From the NCBI RefSeq assembly GCF_008704715.1, contig NZ_CP023689.1, forward strand, positions 2,666,001-2,730,000: a stretch of DNA of 64,000 nt, written 5' to 3'. The DNA is from Streptomyces chartreusis (GTDB taxonomy: Bacteria; Actinomycetota; Actinomycetes; Streptomycetales; Streptomycetaceae). The notes below the pieces were generated by a model. That model did not search any database and was not told the origin of the DNA. It was given only the letters and a program-made list of their open reading frames with translations. This document shows positions 40,904 to 50,322 of this stretch, one piece after another (within the stretch, counting starts at the first letter, position 1; every line of letters begins with the position of its first letter). A program made the position numbers and the translations under genes.

Positions 40904-41302
40904 CTACTCCCGTCCGAGGGGTCTCAGTTCGTATTTCGGGTTGAACAGCACACGGCGCCCCCGGCTCATGGAGATCCGGCCGGATGCGATCAGCCGGCGC
41001 CCGGGCTCTATGCCCACTATGGAGCGTCTGCCGAGCCACACCACGTCCAGGGCGGCGGAGCCGTCGAACAGCTCGGCCTCCAGGGCCGGGACTCCCGCAC
41101 GCGGCCGCAGCGTGACCGTGCGCAAGGTACCAGTAACCGTCACTATCTGTCGGTCACGGCAGTCACCGATCTTGGTGCAGCCGGCGGTCTCGGCGTCCTC
41201 GCGCAGCTCCTCGGACTCCAGGTCCTCCTGCGACGAGGAGAGCCGGTCGAGCATGCGCCGGAACCGGCCCACCGACTTTTCCGAACGAGGAACAGCACTC
41301 AT
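40904..41302 (-). CDS. OB-fold nucleic acid-binding domain protein
   Basis: 132 residues from the ATG giving MSAVPRSEKS. After a charged helix (FRRMLDRLSSSQEDLESEE) comes an OB-fold-like beta-barrel (QIVTVTGTLRTVTLRP, EAELFDGSAALDVVWLGRR, GRRLIASGRISMSRGRRVLF). This resembles the RecG/DnaE-type OB anticodon-binding class. It is a conserved actinobacterial neighbour of DUF3159; its target is not known. Confidence 0.83.
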   Translation of the reverse strand: MSAVPRSEKSVGRFRRMLDRLSSSQEDLESEELREDAETAGCTKIGDCRDRQIVTVTGTLRTVTLRPRAGVPALEAELFDGSAALDVVWLGRRSIVGIEPGRRLIASGRISMSRGRRVLFNPKYELRPLGRE

Positions 41303-41396
41303 GTCTTGAAGCCTACCGGGGTGCGCCGACACCTACGTACCCCTGGTGCCACGGCCCGAACCCGCTCCGCTCCGACCTGCGGAAGAGGCCCACGGC

Positions 41397-42076
<680 letters not shown>

Positions 42077-42080
<4 letters not shown>

Positions 42081-44692
42081 GTGGTCTGCCTTTCGGGTCG
42101 TACGGAGTGAAGGGGCTCGTCGGAGCGGGGGTGCCCCGTGCCGTGAGAGGGCTCTCCGGGGCCGGGCGGTTCCCCGGGCCGCGCGCCCGCCGCCCTGAGC
42201 GTGAGCACCATGGTGAGGCCGCCGCCGGGGGTGTCCTCGGCGTTGAGGGTGCCGCCCATGGCCTCGGCGAAGCCGCGGGCGACGGCGAGGCCGAGCCCGA
42301 CGCCGGCGCCGCGCGGGGCGTCGCCGTAGCGCTGGAAGGGGGCGAAGATGCGTTCCTTGGCCTCGTCCGGGACGCCGGGCCCGCGGTCGACCACCCGGAC
42401 CTCGACCCGGTCGGCGATGGCACTTGCGGACACCAGGACCCTGCTGTCGTCAGGGCTGTACTTGACGGCGTTCTCGACCAGGTTGGCCACCGACCGCTCC
42501 AGCAGCCCCGGGTCCACGGCGACCATGGGCAGCGTCTCCGGGACGTCCAGGTCGACGCTGCCCTCGGGCACCCCGCCCAGCGCCATCGGCACCACCTCGT
42601 CGAGGTCGATCTCGCGGATCAGCGGGGTGACGGTGCCGGTCTGGAGGCGGGACATGTCGAGCAGGTTCCCGACGAGGTGGTCGAGCCGGTCGGCGCCGTC
42701 CTCGATGCCTTCGAGCAGTTCGGCCTCGTCCTCCTCGGACCAGGCGACGTCGTCGGAGCGCAGCGAGGAGACGGCCGCCTTGATGCCCGCGAGGGGCGTG
42801 CGCAGATCGTGGCTGACGGCGGCCAGCAGCGCCGTACGGATGCGGTTGCCCTCCGCCAGTTCCTTGGCCTGGTCGGCCTCGCTCTGGAGGCGCTGGCGGT
42901 CGAGTACGACCGCGGCCTGGGCGGCGAAGGCGGCGAGGACACGGCGGTCCTCGGCGGGCAGCACCCGGCCGGTCAGCGCGAGCGCCATGTGGTCGCCGAC
43001 CGGCACGTCCACGTCCGCGTCCTCGGGCCGTACCGGTGCCGCTCCCGCGCCCACCCGGCCCGCGCAGGTCCACGGGTCGACGTCGCTCTCCCGCTCCAGC
43101 AGCACCGCCGAGTCCATGCCGAAGGTCTCGCGGACCCGCTCCAGCAGCTCCGTCAGACCGGTCTCGCCGCGCAGCACGTTGCCGGCGAGGAAGGACAGGA
43201 TCTCCGACTCGGCGCGCAGCCGGGCCGCCTGATGGGTGCGGCGGGCCGCGAGGTCGACCACGGAGGCGACGGCCACCGCCACGAAGACGAAGATCACCAG
43301 CGCGAGCAGGTTCTTCGGGTCGGCGATCGTGATGCGGCGCAGGGGCGGGGTGAAGAACCAGTTCAGCAGCAGTGAGCAGACCGCGGCCGAGGCGAGCGCC
43401 GGGTAGAGCCCGCCGAGGAGGGCCGCCGCCACCGTGAGGGTCAGGAACAGCAGCATGTCGTTCGCGAGCCCGAGGTCGGCGTCGACGTGGGTCAGCAGCA
43501 GCGTGAGCAGTACCGGTCCGCCGACGCCGACGAGCCAGCCCGCGAGGATCCGGGGCCGGCCGAGGCGCGCCCCGCGGGCCACGGGCAGTCCGCGCCCCTT
43601 GGCGGCCTCCTCGTGCGTGACGATGTGCACGTCGAGGTCGGGGCCCGACTCCCGGGCCACCGTGACGCCCACGCCCGGTCCGAACATGTACTGCCAGCTC
43701 TTGCGGCGCGAGGAGCCGAGCACTATCTGGGTGGCGTTCGCCCCGCGCGCGAAGGCCAGCAGCGCCGCCGGGATGTCGTCGCCGACGACGTGGTGGAAGG
43801 TGCCGCCGAGGTCCTCGACGAGGGTGCGCTGGAGGGCGAGTTCCTTCGGCGAGGCGGACGTCAGCCCGTCGCTGCGGGCGATGTAGACGGCGAGCACCTC
43901 ACCGCCGGCGCCCTTCTCCGCCAGCCGCGCGGCCCGGCGGATCAGCGTCCGCCCCTCAGGGCCGCCGGTCAGCCCGACGACGATGCGCTCCCTGGAACCC
44001 CAGATCCGCGACACCCGGTGGTCGCTGCGGTACTGCTTCAGGTACTCGTCGACCCGGTCCGCCACCCACAGCAGCGCCAGCTCCCGCAGGGCGGTCAGGT
44101 TGCCGGGGCGGAAGTAGTTCGAGAGGGCCGCGTCGACCTTGTCGGGCTTGTAGATGTTGCCGTGTGCCATACGGCGCCGCAGTGCCTGGGGTGACATGTC
44201 GACAAGCTCGATCTGGTCGGCCCGGCGCACCACCTCGTCCGGCACGGTCTCCTGCTGCCGCACGCCGGTGATCGACTCCACGACGTCCCCGAGGGACTCA
44301 AGGTGCTGAATGTTGACGGTCGATATGACGTCGATACCGGCCGCGAGGAGCTCCTCGACGTCCTGCCAGCGCTTGGCGTTGCGGGAGCCGGGGATGTTGG
44401 TGTGCGCGAGTTCGTCGACGAGGGCGACCTGCGGGTGCCGGGCGAGGACGGCGTCCACGTCCATCTCGGTGAAGGCGCTCCCCCGGTACTCCAGCTGCCG
44501 GCGCCTGATCTGCTCCAGGCCGTGCAGCATCACCTCGGTGCGCGGCCGGTCGTGGTGCTCCACGAACGCGACCACGCAGTCGGTGCCCCGCTCCACACGC
44601 CGGTGCGCCTCGGAGAGCATCGCGTACGTCTTGCCGACGCCCGGTGCCGCACCGAGGTAGATCCGAAGCTTGCCGCGTCCCATGGTCCCCAT
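42077..44692 (-). CDS. kdpD: Sensor histidine kinase KdpD
   Basis: 871 residues, near full family length. Domains in order: KdpD N-domain with Walker A GAAPGVGKT (residues 14-22), a USP-like domain (VVGLTGGPEGRTLIRRAARL), a DUF4118 four-helix membrane region (about 385-495), a GAF-like segment, HisKA with His628 in AAVSHDLRTPLAG, and HATPase (VENAVKYSPDD, GVGLGLAVARGF). It senses low potassium or turgor and phosphorylates KdpE. The first ATG (44692) and a second at 44683 are both possible starts. Confidence 0.92.
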
Positions 44693-44818
44693 TGTGTTCC
44701 GGTCATAGCTGCCTACGCAGCGTCGACCTTACGGCCAACAATCGAGACAAATGGGGCCGGGTGCCGCGACGGGGGCGTCTTTGACGCAACTCTGACGCCC
44801 CCGCCGCGGGTCCCCGCC

Positions 44819-46033
44819 TCAGCTGGGGTTGTCGCCGTGGGTGAGGGTCTCCCACGCCACGAACAGGTTGTTGCTGCCGGCCGGGCGGCCGCGCTCGGTG
44901 AGCGTCTGGGTGTTGCTCATCGCGATGCCGAGGCGGTTGTGCAGCGCGTTGTAGCCCACCTCGGTGATCGGCCCGAGGCCGAGCTTCAGGGAGCCGCCGC
45001 ACAGCCAGCTCGGGGCGGCCGTACCCAGCTGGTACTTCGCCTGGAACCCGAGCGCCTGCCGCAGCCGCTCGCCGACGTCGGTGCCGTACAGGTCCTGGCC
45101 CTGGATCCGGCTGGTCTCGGCGATGTGCGAGATCGCGGAGATGCCGTACCCGGTGTGGGTGAAGTCGCGGCAGGTCTCCTGGGTGAGGCCGGTGACGAAG
45201 GTGGACTGCTTCTGCCAGTAGTTGACGATCTTCTCGCGGGTGTCGAGGTTCTGGCTCGGCACGGTCCTGGGCAGATCGCCGTCGGAGGCGAGGTAGACGT
45301 AGGCGGCGGTACGGGTGCGGAACTTCGCCATGGCCTTGTCGTACGACGCCTTGTCCTCCAGGAAGACGGAGATGCCGACGGCGGCCTCCATCATCGACAG
45401 CTCCCAGTTGCCGTTGGAGTTGGAGCCGTTGATGATCTCGGGCAGGTAGACGTTGCGGAGCATGGTGGCGAACCGTCCGGAGTTCGCCCAGCTCCCGGTG
45501 TACGTGTGCTTGATGATCTCGGCGGCCTTGGGCCAGGAGGAGCCGGCCCAGCCCGTCTGGAGCGGCGCGTTGCTGTTGGTGTGGTCCTTGATCACCGCGG
45601 ACCAGGCGTCCATCAGCTCGATCGCCTTGCGCGCGTACCGCTCGTCCCGGGTGATGTACCAGGCGAGGGCGTCGGTGTAGGCCGCTATCGCGTCCTCGCG
45701 CTCGTCGGTGCAGCCGTAGTTCGGGTTCGAGTAGGAGCCGCACTCGACGACCGCGCGCGGCTTGGGGGTGCGGTTGAGGTCGGCGTACTTGCTCGCCGTC
45801 ATCTGGTCGAAGGCGCCCTTCCAGGGCTGGGCGCCGGCGTTGACCTTGGTGCGCACGAAGTCCAGCTGGGACTTGGAGACGGTGACTCCGGGATGGGCGA
45901 AGGTGGCCGGCGCCGCGTCGGCACGCTCTGCCTGCGGCCGCAGCAGCAGGGTGGCCACCAGCGCGGTGGTCAGTGCCGCGAACAGGGCGGTGCGACGGAA
46001 TCTGCGGCGATGACGTGCGGGAGCAGGTGACAT
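44819..46033 (-). CDS. Secreted alginate lyase family protein
   Basis: 404 residues. The N-terminus (RHRRRFRRTALFAALTTALV) is a twin-arginine-rich signal peptide, probably Tat or Sec, followed by an ADA-type cleavage region. The mature part is an all-helical (alpha/alpha) toroid like the alginate lyase (PL5) superfamily: KAIELMDAWSAVIKDHTNSN, NGNWELSMMEAAVGISVFLE, and GYNALHNRLGIAM with a candidate catalytic His. It would degrade an external uronic-acid polymer. The ATG at 46033 was chosen because the signal peptide begins there; the longer frame adds unlikely sequence. It lies upstream of kdpDE on the same strand. Confidence 0.82.
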   Translation of the reverse strand: MSPAPARHRRRFRRTALFAALTTALVATLLLRPQAERADAAPATFAHPGVTVSKSQLDFVRTKVNAGAQPWKGAFDQMTASKYADLNRTPKPRAVVECGSYSNPNYGCTDEREDAIAAYTDALAWYITRDERYARKAIELMDAWSAVIKDHTNSNAPLQTGWAGSSWPKAAEIIKHTYTGSWANSGRFATMLRNVYLPEIINGSNSNGNWELSMMEAAVGISVFLEDKASYDKAMAKFRTRTAAYVYLASDGDLPRTVPSQNLDTREKIVNYWQKQSTFVTGLTQETCRDFTHTGYGISAISHIAETSRIQGQDLYGTDVGERLRQALGFQAKYQLGTAAPSWLCGGSLKLGLGPITEVGYNALHNRLGIAMSNTQTLTERGRPAGSNNLFVAWETLTHGDNPS

Positions 46034-46146
46034 GTGGGGGAGCCATCCGTTCTCGTACGTGAACAATGAGCGTCCCTTTGAACACTCGCGATGGCCGCAG
46101 ACGATAGGTACAGACCAATAAGTCGTCAAGGGTTCACGCACGAGAA

Positions 46147-46176
46147 AGGGCCGCACCCCGGACGGGGTACGGCCCT
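46147..46176 (-). terminator. Hairpin terminator after DUF3710 gene
   Basis: Arms of 13 bases (46147-46159 and 46164-46176) with one mismatch and a GGAC loop. It follows the DUF3710 gene by 17 bases on the - strand and insulates it from the alginate lyase gene. Confidence 0.75.
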
Positions 46177-46192
46177 AGTGTCCTTACGGTGC

Positions 46193-46951
46193 TCAGCGCA
46201 CCTCGGTGATCTCCGGCCCGCGCTGGAGCTGGCCCATGCCACCGGAGAAGCGGGATCCCGCCTCCTCCTGCTGCACGCCCTCGGGAACCATCTGGGCGTC
46301 GTTGGGCAGCTGCAGGACGATCGGGTCGCGCGGGGCCATCGGACCCTCGCCGCGGACCACGACCGTGTCCCGGAAGATCTGCTCGAGCAGACCGGCCGCC
46401 TGCGGCTGCACCGCGCCCTGGCCCGAGATCACACCGCGCAGGAACCAGCGGGGACCGTCCACACCGACGAACCGCACGACCTGGAAACCACCCGTGCCGT
46501 CCGGCAGTTGCACCGGCACCTGGGCCCTCATCTCCCAGCCGAGCGGCCCCTCGACCTCGTCGATGATGCCACCCTGCTGGGTGATGCCGGAGCCGATCTC
46601 CTCGCGCACCTCGCCCCAGATGCCCTCACGCTTGGGGGCGGCGAATGCCTGGAGCTGGATGGCGCTGTCGCGCAGCACGACCGTCGCCGCGACGATCGCG
46701 TCGCCCGCGACCTCCACGCGCAGTTCCATGCCGTCGACGCCCGGCACGAACATGCCGCCCAGGTCCACCCGGCCCTCGGCGGGGTCACGGACCTCGGAGC
46801 TGTCCCAGGGCCCGTCGGGCCGCGGTTCCGGTTCGAGCCGTACACGCTCGCGCGTGCCCTCGTCGTCCGCCTCAGAGTCGATGTCGACGACCTGCTCGGG
46901 CTCGCCGGCCGCGTCCTCGGCGGCACCCTTCTTGTTGCGACGTCCGAACAC
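46193..46951 (-). CDS. DUF3710 domain-containing protein
   Basis: 252 residues from the GTG giving VFGRRNKKGA, which has GGAAGGA seven bases upstream. After an acidic N-terminal stretch (EQVVDIDSEADDEGTRERV) comes the conserved DUF3710 core (GPWDSSEVRDPAEGRVDLGG, QLQAFAAPKREGIWGEVREE, RWFLRGVISGQGA). The role is unknown; the family is a standing neighbour of dut in actinobacteria, here one base after the dut stop. Probably one operon: thioesterase-dut-DUF3710. Confidence 0.87.
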   Translation of the reverse strand: MFGRRNKKGAAEDAAGEPEQVVDIDSEADDEGTRERVRLEPEPRPDGPWDSSEVRDPAEGRVDLGGMFVPGVDGMELRVEVAGDAIVAATVVLRDSAIQLQAFAAPKREGIWGEVREEIGSGITQQGGIIDEVEGPLGWEMRAQVPVQLPDGTGGFQVVRFVGVDGPRWFLRGVISGQGAVQPQAAGLLEQIFRDTVVVRGEGPMAPRDPIVLQLPNDAQMVPEGVQQEEAGSRFSGGMGQLQRGPEITEVR

Positions 46952-46952
46952 G

Positions 46953-47504
46953 TCACTGTCCTTCCCGGTCGGATACGACCGAAGCGTATCGATTCCCACC
47001 CGTAGTGCCGCCTTCGGCGGCCTGACCGCTTTTATCGCTTGTAGCGCCCACCGCGGCATGGCCGCCGGTGGACCCGAAGCCCCCCTCGGCCCTTGCCGAG
47101 TCGGGAAGCTCCGCGACCTCCTGGAAGCGAACCCTCTCGACCTGCTGGACAACCAGTTGGGCAATCCGGTCGAAGCGCTCGAACCGCACGGGCTCGTGCG
47201 GGTCGAGATTCACCACGATCACCTTGATCTCCCCACGGTACCCGGCATCAACCGTCCCCGGGGCATTCACGAGGGCGACACCGAGACGGGCGGCGAGACC
47301 CGAGCGCGGGTGCACGAAGGCCGCGTACCCCTCGGGGAGGGCGATCGACACCCCGGTGGGCAGGACGGCCCGCTCCCCTGGCTTCAGTTCCCGGCTCTCG
47401 GTCGTCCGCAGATCGGCCCCCGCGTCACCGGGGTGCGAGTACGTCGGAAGCGGTACGTCCGCATCGACGCGCCGGATCAGCACGTTCAGGGGATCACGGC
47501 TCAC
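46953..47504 (-). CDS. dut: dUTP diphosphatase
   Basis: 183 residues of trimeric dUTPase. Conserved motifs in order: HPGDAGADLRT (motif 1), PRSGLAARLGVALVNAPGTV (motifs 2 and 3 with catalytic Asp in the following DAGYRGEIKV), DRIAQLVVQ (motif 4) and RAEGGFGSTGGH (motif 5, which closes on the substrate). It hydrolyses dUTP to dUMP and keeps uracil out of DNA. A tail of about 30 Gly/Ser-rich residues extends past motif 5. The GTG start overlaps the thioesterase stop (GTGA). Confidence 0.93.
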   Translation of the reverse strand: MSRDPLNVLIRRVDADVPLPTYSHPGDAGADLRTTESRELKPGERAVLPTGVSIALPEGYAAFVHPRSGLAARLGVALVNAPGTVDAGYRGEIKVIVVNLDPHEPVRFERFDRIAQLVVQQVERVRFQEVAELPDSARAEGGFGSTGGHAAVGATSDKSGQAAEGGTTGGNRYASVVSDREGQ

Positions 47505-48085
47505 GGGTTCACCTCGAAGGCGCGGGCCCGCCGCACCTGGTCCGGGTCGTTCATGGCGGCCCGGATCTCCTCCGGGCGGCCGTTGTCGATGAAGTGGTCG
47601 ACCTTCACCTCGATGAAGAGGGCGTCCGCGCGCACCGCGAGGGGCCCCTCGGGGCCGCCGATCCGCCCGGTGGCGCTGGAGTAGATCTTGCGGCCCGCGA
47701 CCGCCGTCACCTCGGCCTCCAGGTACAGCACCGTGCCGACCGGCACCGGCCGCACGAAGTCGGTCTCCAGCCGCCCGGTCACCGCGATGGTCCGCAGCAG
47801 CCAGTTCAGCGAGCCGAGGGTCTCGTCGAGGGCGGTGGCGAGGACACCGCCGTGCGCGAGCCCGGGCGCACCCTGGTGGGCGGCCTGCACGGTGAACTCG
47901 GCGGTGATGCTCACGCCGTCCCCGGCCCGCGCCTCCAGGTGCAGCCCGTGGGGCTGCTCGCCGCCACAGCCGAAACACTCGCCGTAGTGCGCGCCGAGGA
48001 GTTCCCCGGGCGCGGGCGCGTCCGGGTGCCGTACCGGTTTCACGGCGTCGGCCGGCGGCTGAAGAGCTGCTGAAGTACCTCTCAC
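47501..48085 (-). CDS. PaaI/hotdog-fold thioesterase
   Basis: 194 residues. The hotdog core begins after HYGECFGCGGEQPHGLHLEA and includes GAPGLAHGGVLATALDETLG, the HGG..(A/D)E active-site region of the PaaI/4HBT family, which hydrolyses acyl-CoA thioesters. The Cys-containing FGCG segment is common in this actinobacterial subgroup. The GTG at 48085 was chosen as it leaves a 58-base divergent gap to the DUF3093 gene. It leads the operon with dut and DUF3710. Confidence 0.82.
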   Translation of the reverse strand: MRGTSAALQPPADAVKPVRHPDAPAPGELLGAHYGECFGCGGEQPHGLHLEARAGDGVSITAEFTVQAAHQGAPGLAHGGVLATALDETLGSLNWLLRTIAVTGRLETDFVRPVPVGTVLYLEAEVTAVAGRKIYSSATGRIGGPEGPLAVRADALFIEVKVDHFIDNGRPEEIRAAMNDPDQVRRARAFEVNP

Positions 48086-48143
48086 AGCCGCAGACCTTAC
48101 CCGCGCGTCGGAACCTGTCGGACACCGTGCCAAGCTTGTTTCC

Positions 48144-48605
48144 ATGCAGCTTTCCGCCGCCCCGTACGAAGAACGCCTCACCGCCCCCCGGTCCTGGTGG
48201 CTGATCTCGTTCCTGGTCGGGCTCTCGCTGGCCCTGATCCTTCTGCCGTTCGGCACGCTCCCCATGCTCGCGGGCCTGGCGGGTGGCACCGCCGCGGCGG
48301 CGGTCGTGGCGAGTTCGTACGGCTCCATCCGCATCCGCGTGGTGGGCGACTCCCTGATCGCGGGCGAGGCGAAGCTTCCGGTGCGGGCGCTGGGCGAGGC
48401 GCACGTCATGGACTCGGAGGAGGCGCGGGCCTGGCGCACCCACAAGGCCGACACCAGGGCCTTCCTGCTGCTGCGCGCCTACATCCCGACGGCGCTGCGC
48501 GTGGAGGTCGTCGACCCCGAGGACCCGACGCCGTACCTGTACCTGTCGACGCGTGAGCCCGAGCGGCTGGCGGAGGCGATCGCCGCGGCCAAGGCCGCGG
48601 CCTAG
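48144..48605 (+). CDS. DUF3093 domain-containing membrane protein
   Basis: 153 residues. YEERLTAPRSWWLISFLVGL opens the family, followed by two hydrophobic helices (about 20-62) and a small cytoplasmic domain (VVGDSLIAGEAKLPVRALGE, YIPTALRVEVVDPEDPTPYL). The function is unknown. Divergent from the thioesterase-dut operon, with 58 bases between the starts, and convergent with the next hypothetical gene. Confidence 0.85.
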   Translation: MQLSAAPYEERLTAPRSWWLISFLVGLSLALILLPFGTLPMLAGLAGGTAAAAVVASSYGSIRIRVVGDSLIAGEAKLPVRALGEAHVMDSEEARAWRTHKADTRAFLLLRAYIPTALRVEVVDPEDPTPYLYLSTREPERLAEAIAAAKAAA

Positions 48606-48616
48606 CACACCAGATC

Positions 48617-48632
48617 GGGCCGTCACCGGCCC
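48617..48632. terminator. Weak hairpin between convergent genes
   Basis: GGGCCG (48617-48622), TCAC loop, CGGCCC (48627-48632), located 12 bases after the DUF3093 stop. Six-base stem only, so a modest terminator at best. Confidence 0.4.
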
Positions 48633-48683
48633 GGTCAAGATTTCCCCTGCCCGTCGTAAAAACTTGTCCGCGGCGCCGGCCGG

Positions 48684-49607
48684 TCAGCCGTTCCCGAGGT
48701 CCTTGCGCCACTGGGCGTGTGCGTCGTCACCCATCGGCAGCGGCTTCGCCGGGCGCTCCAGCGGCGGCAGTTCGGGCAACTCCTCCCACGGCACCTGCAC
48801 CTTCCGCAGGTCGTTCCGGATCCGTGCCGCGAGTTTTTTCGTGTCCCGGCGGTTCATGACCGCGCCCACAGCGGCACCGACCATGAAGGGCATCAGGTTC
48901 GGCAGATTGCGCACCATGCGCTTCATGATCTGTTGACGCAGTTCGCGCTTCATCTGCCCGCCGAGCGCGACGTTGATCGTCGTGGGCTTCATCGGGTCGA
49001 TGCCGCGTTCCTCGGACCACGAGGAGAGATACGCGGTGCTGCGTTCCCTGAGACCGCCGGGCGGGCGTACGCCGTACACCTCGTGCAGTTCGGCGATCAG
49101 CTTCAGCTCGATCGCGGCCACACCGGTGATCTCGGCGGCCAGCTCGGTCGGCATCGCGGGCGGCACCGGCAGCATCGCCGCCGCGCCCACGCCTGCCCCG
49201 ACCGTCGAGCTCGCGTTGGCGGCACCCGCCACGAGCTTGTCGGCGAGCTGCTCGGGCCCGAGGCCCGGGAACTGCCGACGCAGCGCCGCGAGGTCACGTA
49301 CGGGGATACGCGGGGCGTTCTCGATGATCCGGTCGGCCAGGTACCCGAGGGCCGCTCTGGCCCGGCTGCCGCCCTTACGGACGCCTTCCCTGGCCCTTTC
49401 CCGGATGACCGCGACCCGCCGCCGGGCGACGGGCGCGGGAATCTCGGCCGACGCCGGGAGGTCAGCTCCGGACATCGGTTCGAGCGAGGCTCCCGTACCT
49501 GATGAGCCCCGCTCGTCGTCACGCGCGCCGTACGGGCCGTCGGACGGCCCTTGGTCCGCTCCCCGCCTGAGGAAGCGGCGCTTCCGAGGAGGGGTCGAGC
49601 CAGTCAT
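48684..49607 (-). CDS. Conserved hypothetical protein with hydrophobic glycine-rich segments
   Basis: 307 residues; not recognised with confidence. The first 75 residues are charged and low in hydrophobics. A stretch rich in Ala, Gly and Pro follows (AGVGAAAMLPVPPAMPTELA, then EITGVAAIELKLIAELHEVY), then a basic helix (MKRELRQQIMKRMVRNLPNL) and a hydrophobic glycine-rich hairpin (PFMVGAAVGAVMNRRDTKKL). The two hydrophobic hairpins around helices faintly resemble EcsC-type membrane-associated proteins, but this is a guess. It lies 13 bases after DUF4193 on the same strand. Confidence 0.7.
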   Translation of the reverse strand: MTGSTPPRKRRFLRRGADQGPSDGPYGARDDERGSSGTGASLEPMSGADLPASAEIPAPVARRRVAVIRERAREGVRKGGSRARAALGYLADRIIENAPRIPVRDLAALRRQFPGLGPEQLADKLVAGAANASSTVGAGVGAAAMLPVPPAMPTELAAEITGVAAIELKLIAELHEVYGVRPPGGLRERSTAYLSSWSEERGIDPMKPTTINVALGGQMKRELRQQIMKRMVRNLPNLMPFMVGAAVGAVMNRRDTKKLAARIRNDLRKVQVPWEELPELPPLERPAKPLPMGDDAHAQWRKDLGNG

Positions 49608-49620
49608 GCCCGACCCGGCC

Positions 49621-49917
49621 TCAGTCGCAGTCGCGGCAGATCGGCTGACCGTTCTTCTCCCGGGCCAGCTGGCTGCGGTGGTGCACCAGGAAGCAGCTCA
49701 TGCATGTGAACTCGTCCTGCTGCTTCGGCAGCACCCGGACGGCCAGCTCCTCGTTCGAGAGGTCCGCGCCGGGCAGTTCAAGGCCCTCGGCGGCCTCGAA
49801 CTCGTCCACGTCCACAGCGGACGTCGACTTGTCGTTCCGCCGTGCCTTCAGCTCTTCAAGGCTGTCCGAGTCGACGTCGTCGTCGGTCTTGCGTGGGGTG
49901 TCGTAATCCGTTGCCAT
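49621..49917 (-). CDS. DUF4193 domain-containing zinc-ribbon protein
   Basis: 98 residues from the ATG giving MATDYDTP, preceded by GAGGGGGAGAG. The N-terminal half is acidic. The C-terminal half has two CxxC pairs (CMSC and CRDC) about 22 residues apart, which form a small zinc ribbon (EFTCMSCFLVHHRSQLA, QPICRDC). The family is universal in actinobacteria and of unknown function; a role in transcription or RNA polymerase binding is possible but unproven. A 405-base region without genes lies upstream. Confidence 0.88.
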   Translation of the reverse strand: MATDYDTPRKTDDDVDSDSLEELKARRNDKSTSAVDVDEFEAAEGLELPGADLSNEELAVRVLPKQQDEFTCMSCFLVHHRSQLAREKNGQPICRDCD

Positions 49918-50322
49918 GTCGCTCTCCCCCTCTGGGTGTCTGCGGTGTCTCCAGCGCACGTAACGCGTGAGAGGCCGGACTTGTGCCCGACCCGAGGCGG
50001 AGATTTTGCCTCACATCAAGGTCTGTTACTCAATCGACACCCAACCGGACTCCTCAAGAGTGATCGGCTTGGATGGCGAACGGGACCGTACACGGTCCTA
50101 ATGCCGCAGTTCAAAGGCGTCTCACCCTGTACTTCCCGTGATCAAGACCCCCGAAAACCCGGATTTTCCCGGCTTTCCGACAGCCCGCATGATCACGGAG
50201 AGTAGATGGCCTGAAATTCGCCCTTGTGATCGATCACACACGGTTCCGCTCGCCGAGCGCTCAGAAAATTCCGCGCAAAGCGAACATCCCCGTGCCAGCG
50301 GCGTGTGTCGGCGCACATGCTC
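49918..50322. promoter_or_regulatory. 405-base non-coding region upstream of DUF4193 gene
   Basis: No gene supported. It lies between the cutS stop and the DUF4193 start, both on the - strand, so it holds the DUF4193 promoter and the cutRS 3' region. A 7-2-7 palindrome (GGACCGT, AC, ACGGTCC) at 50083-50098 could be an operator or small hairpin. The A+T content between about 50000 and 50280 is higher than in the surrounding genes. Confidence 0.4.
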
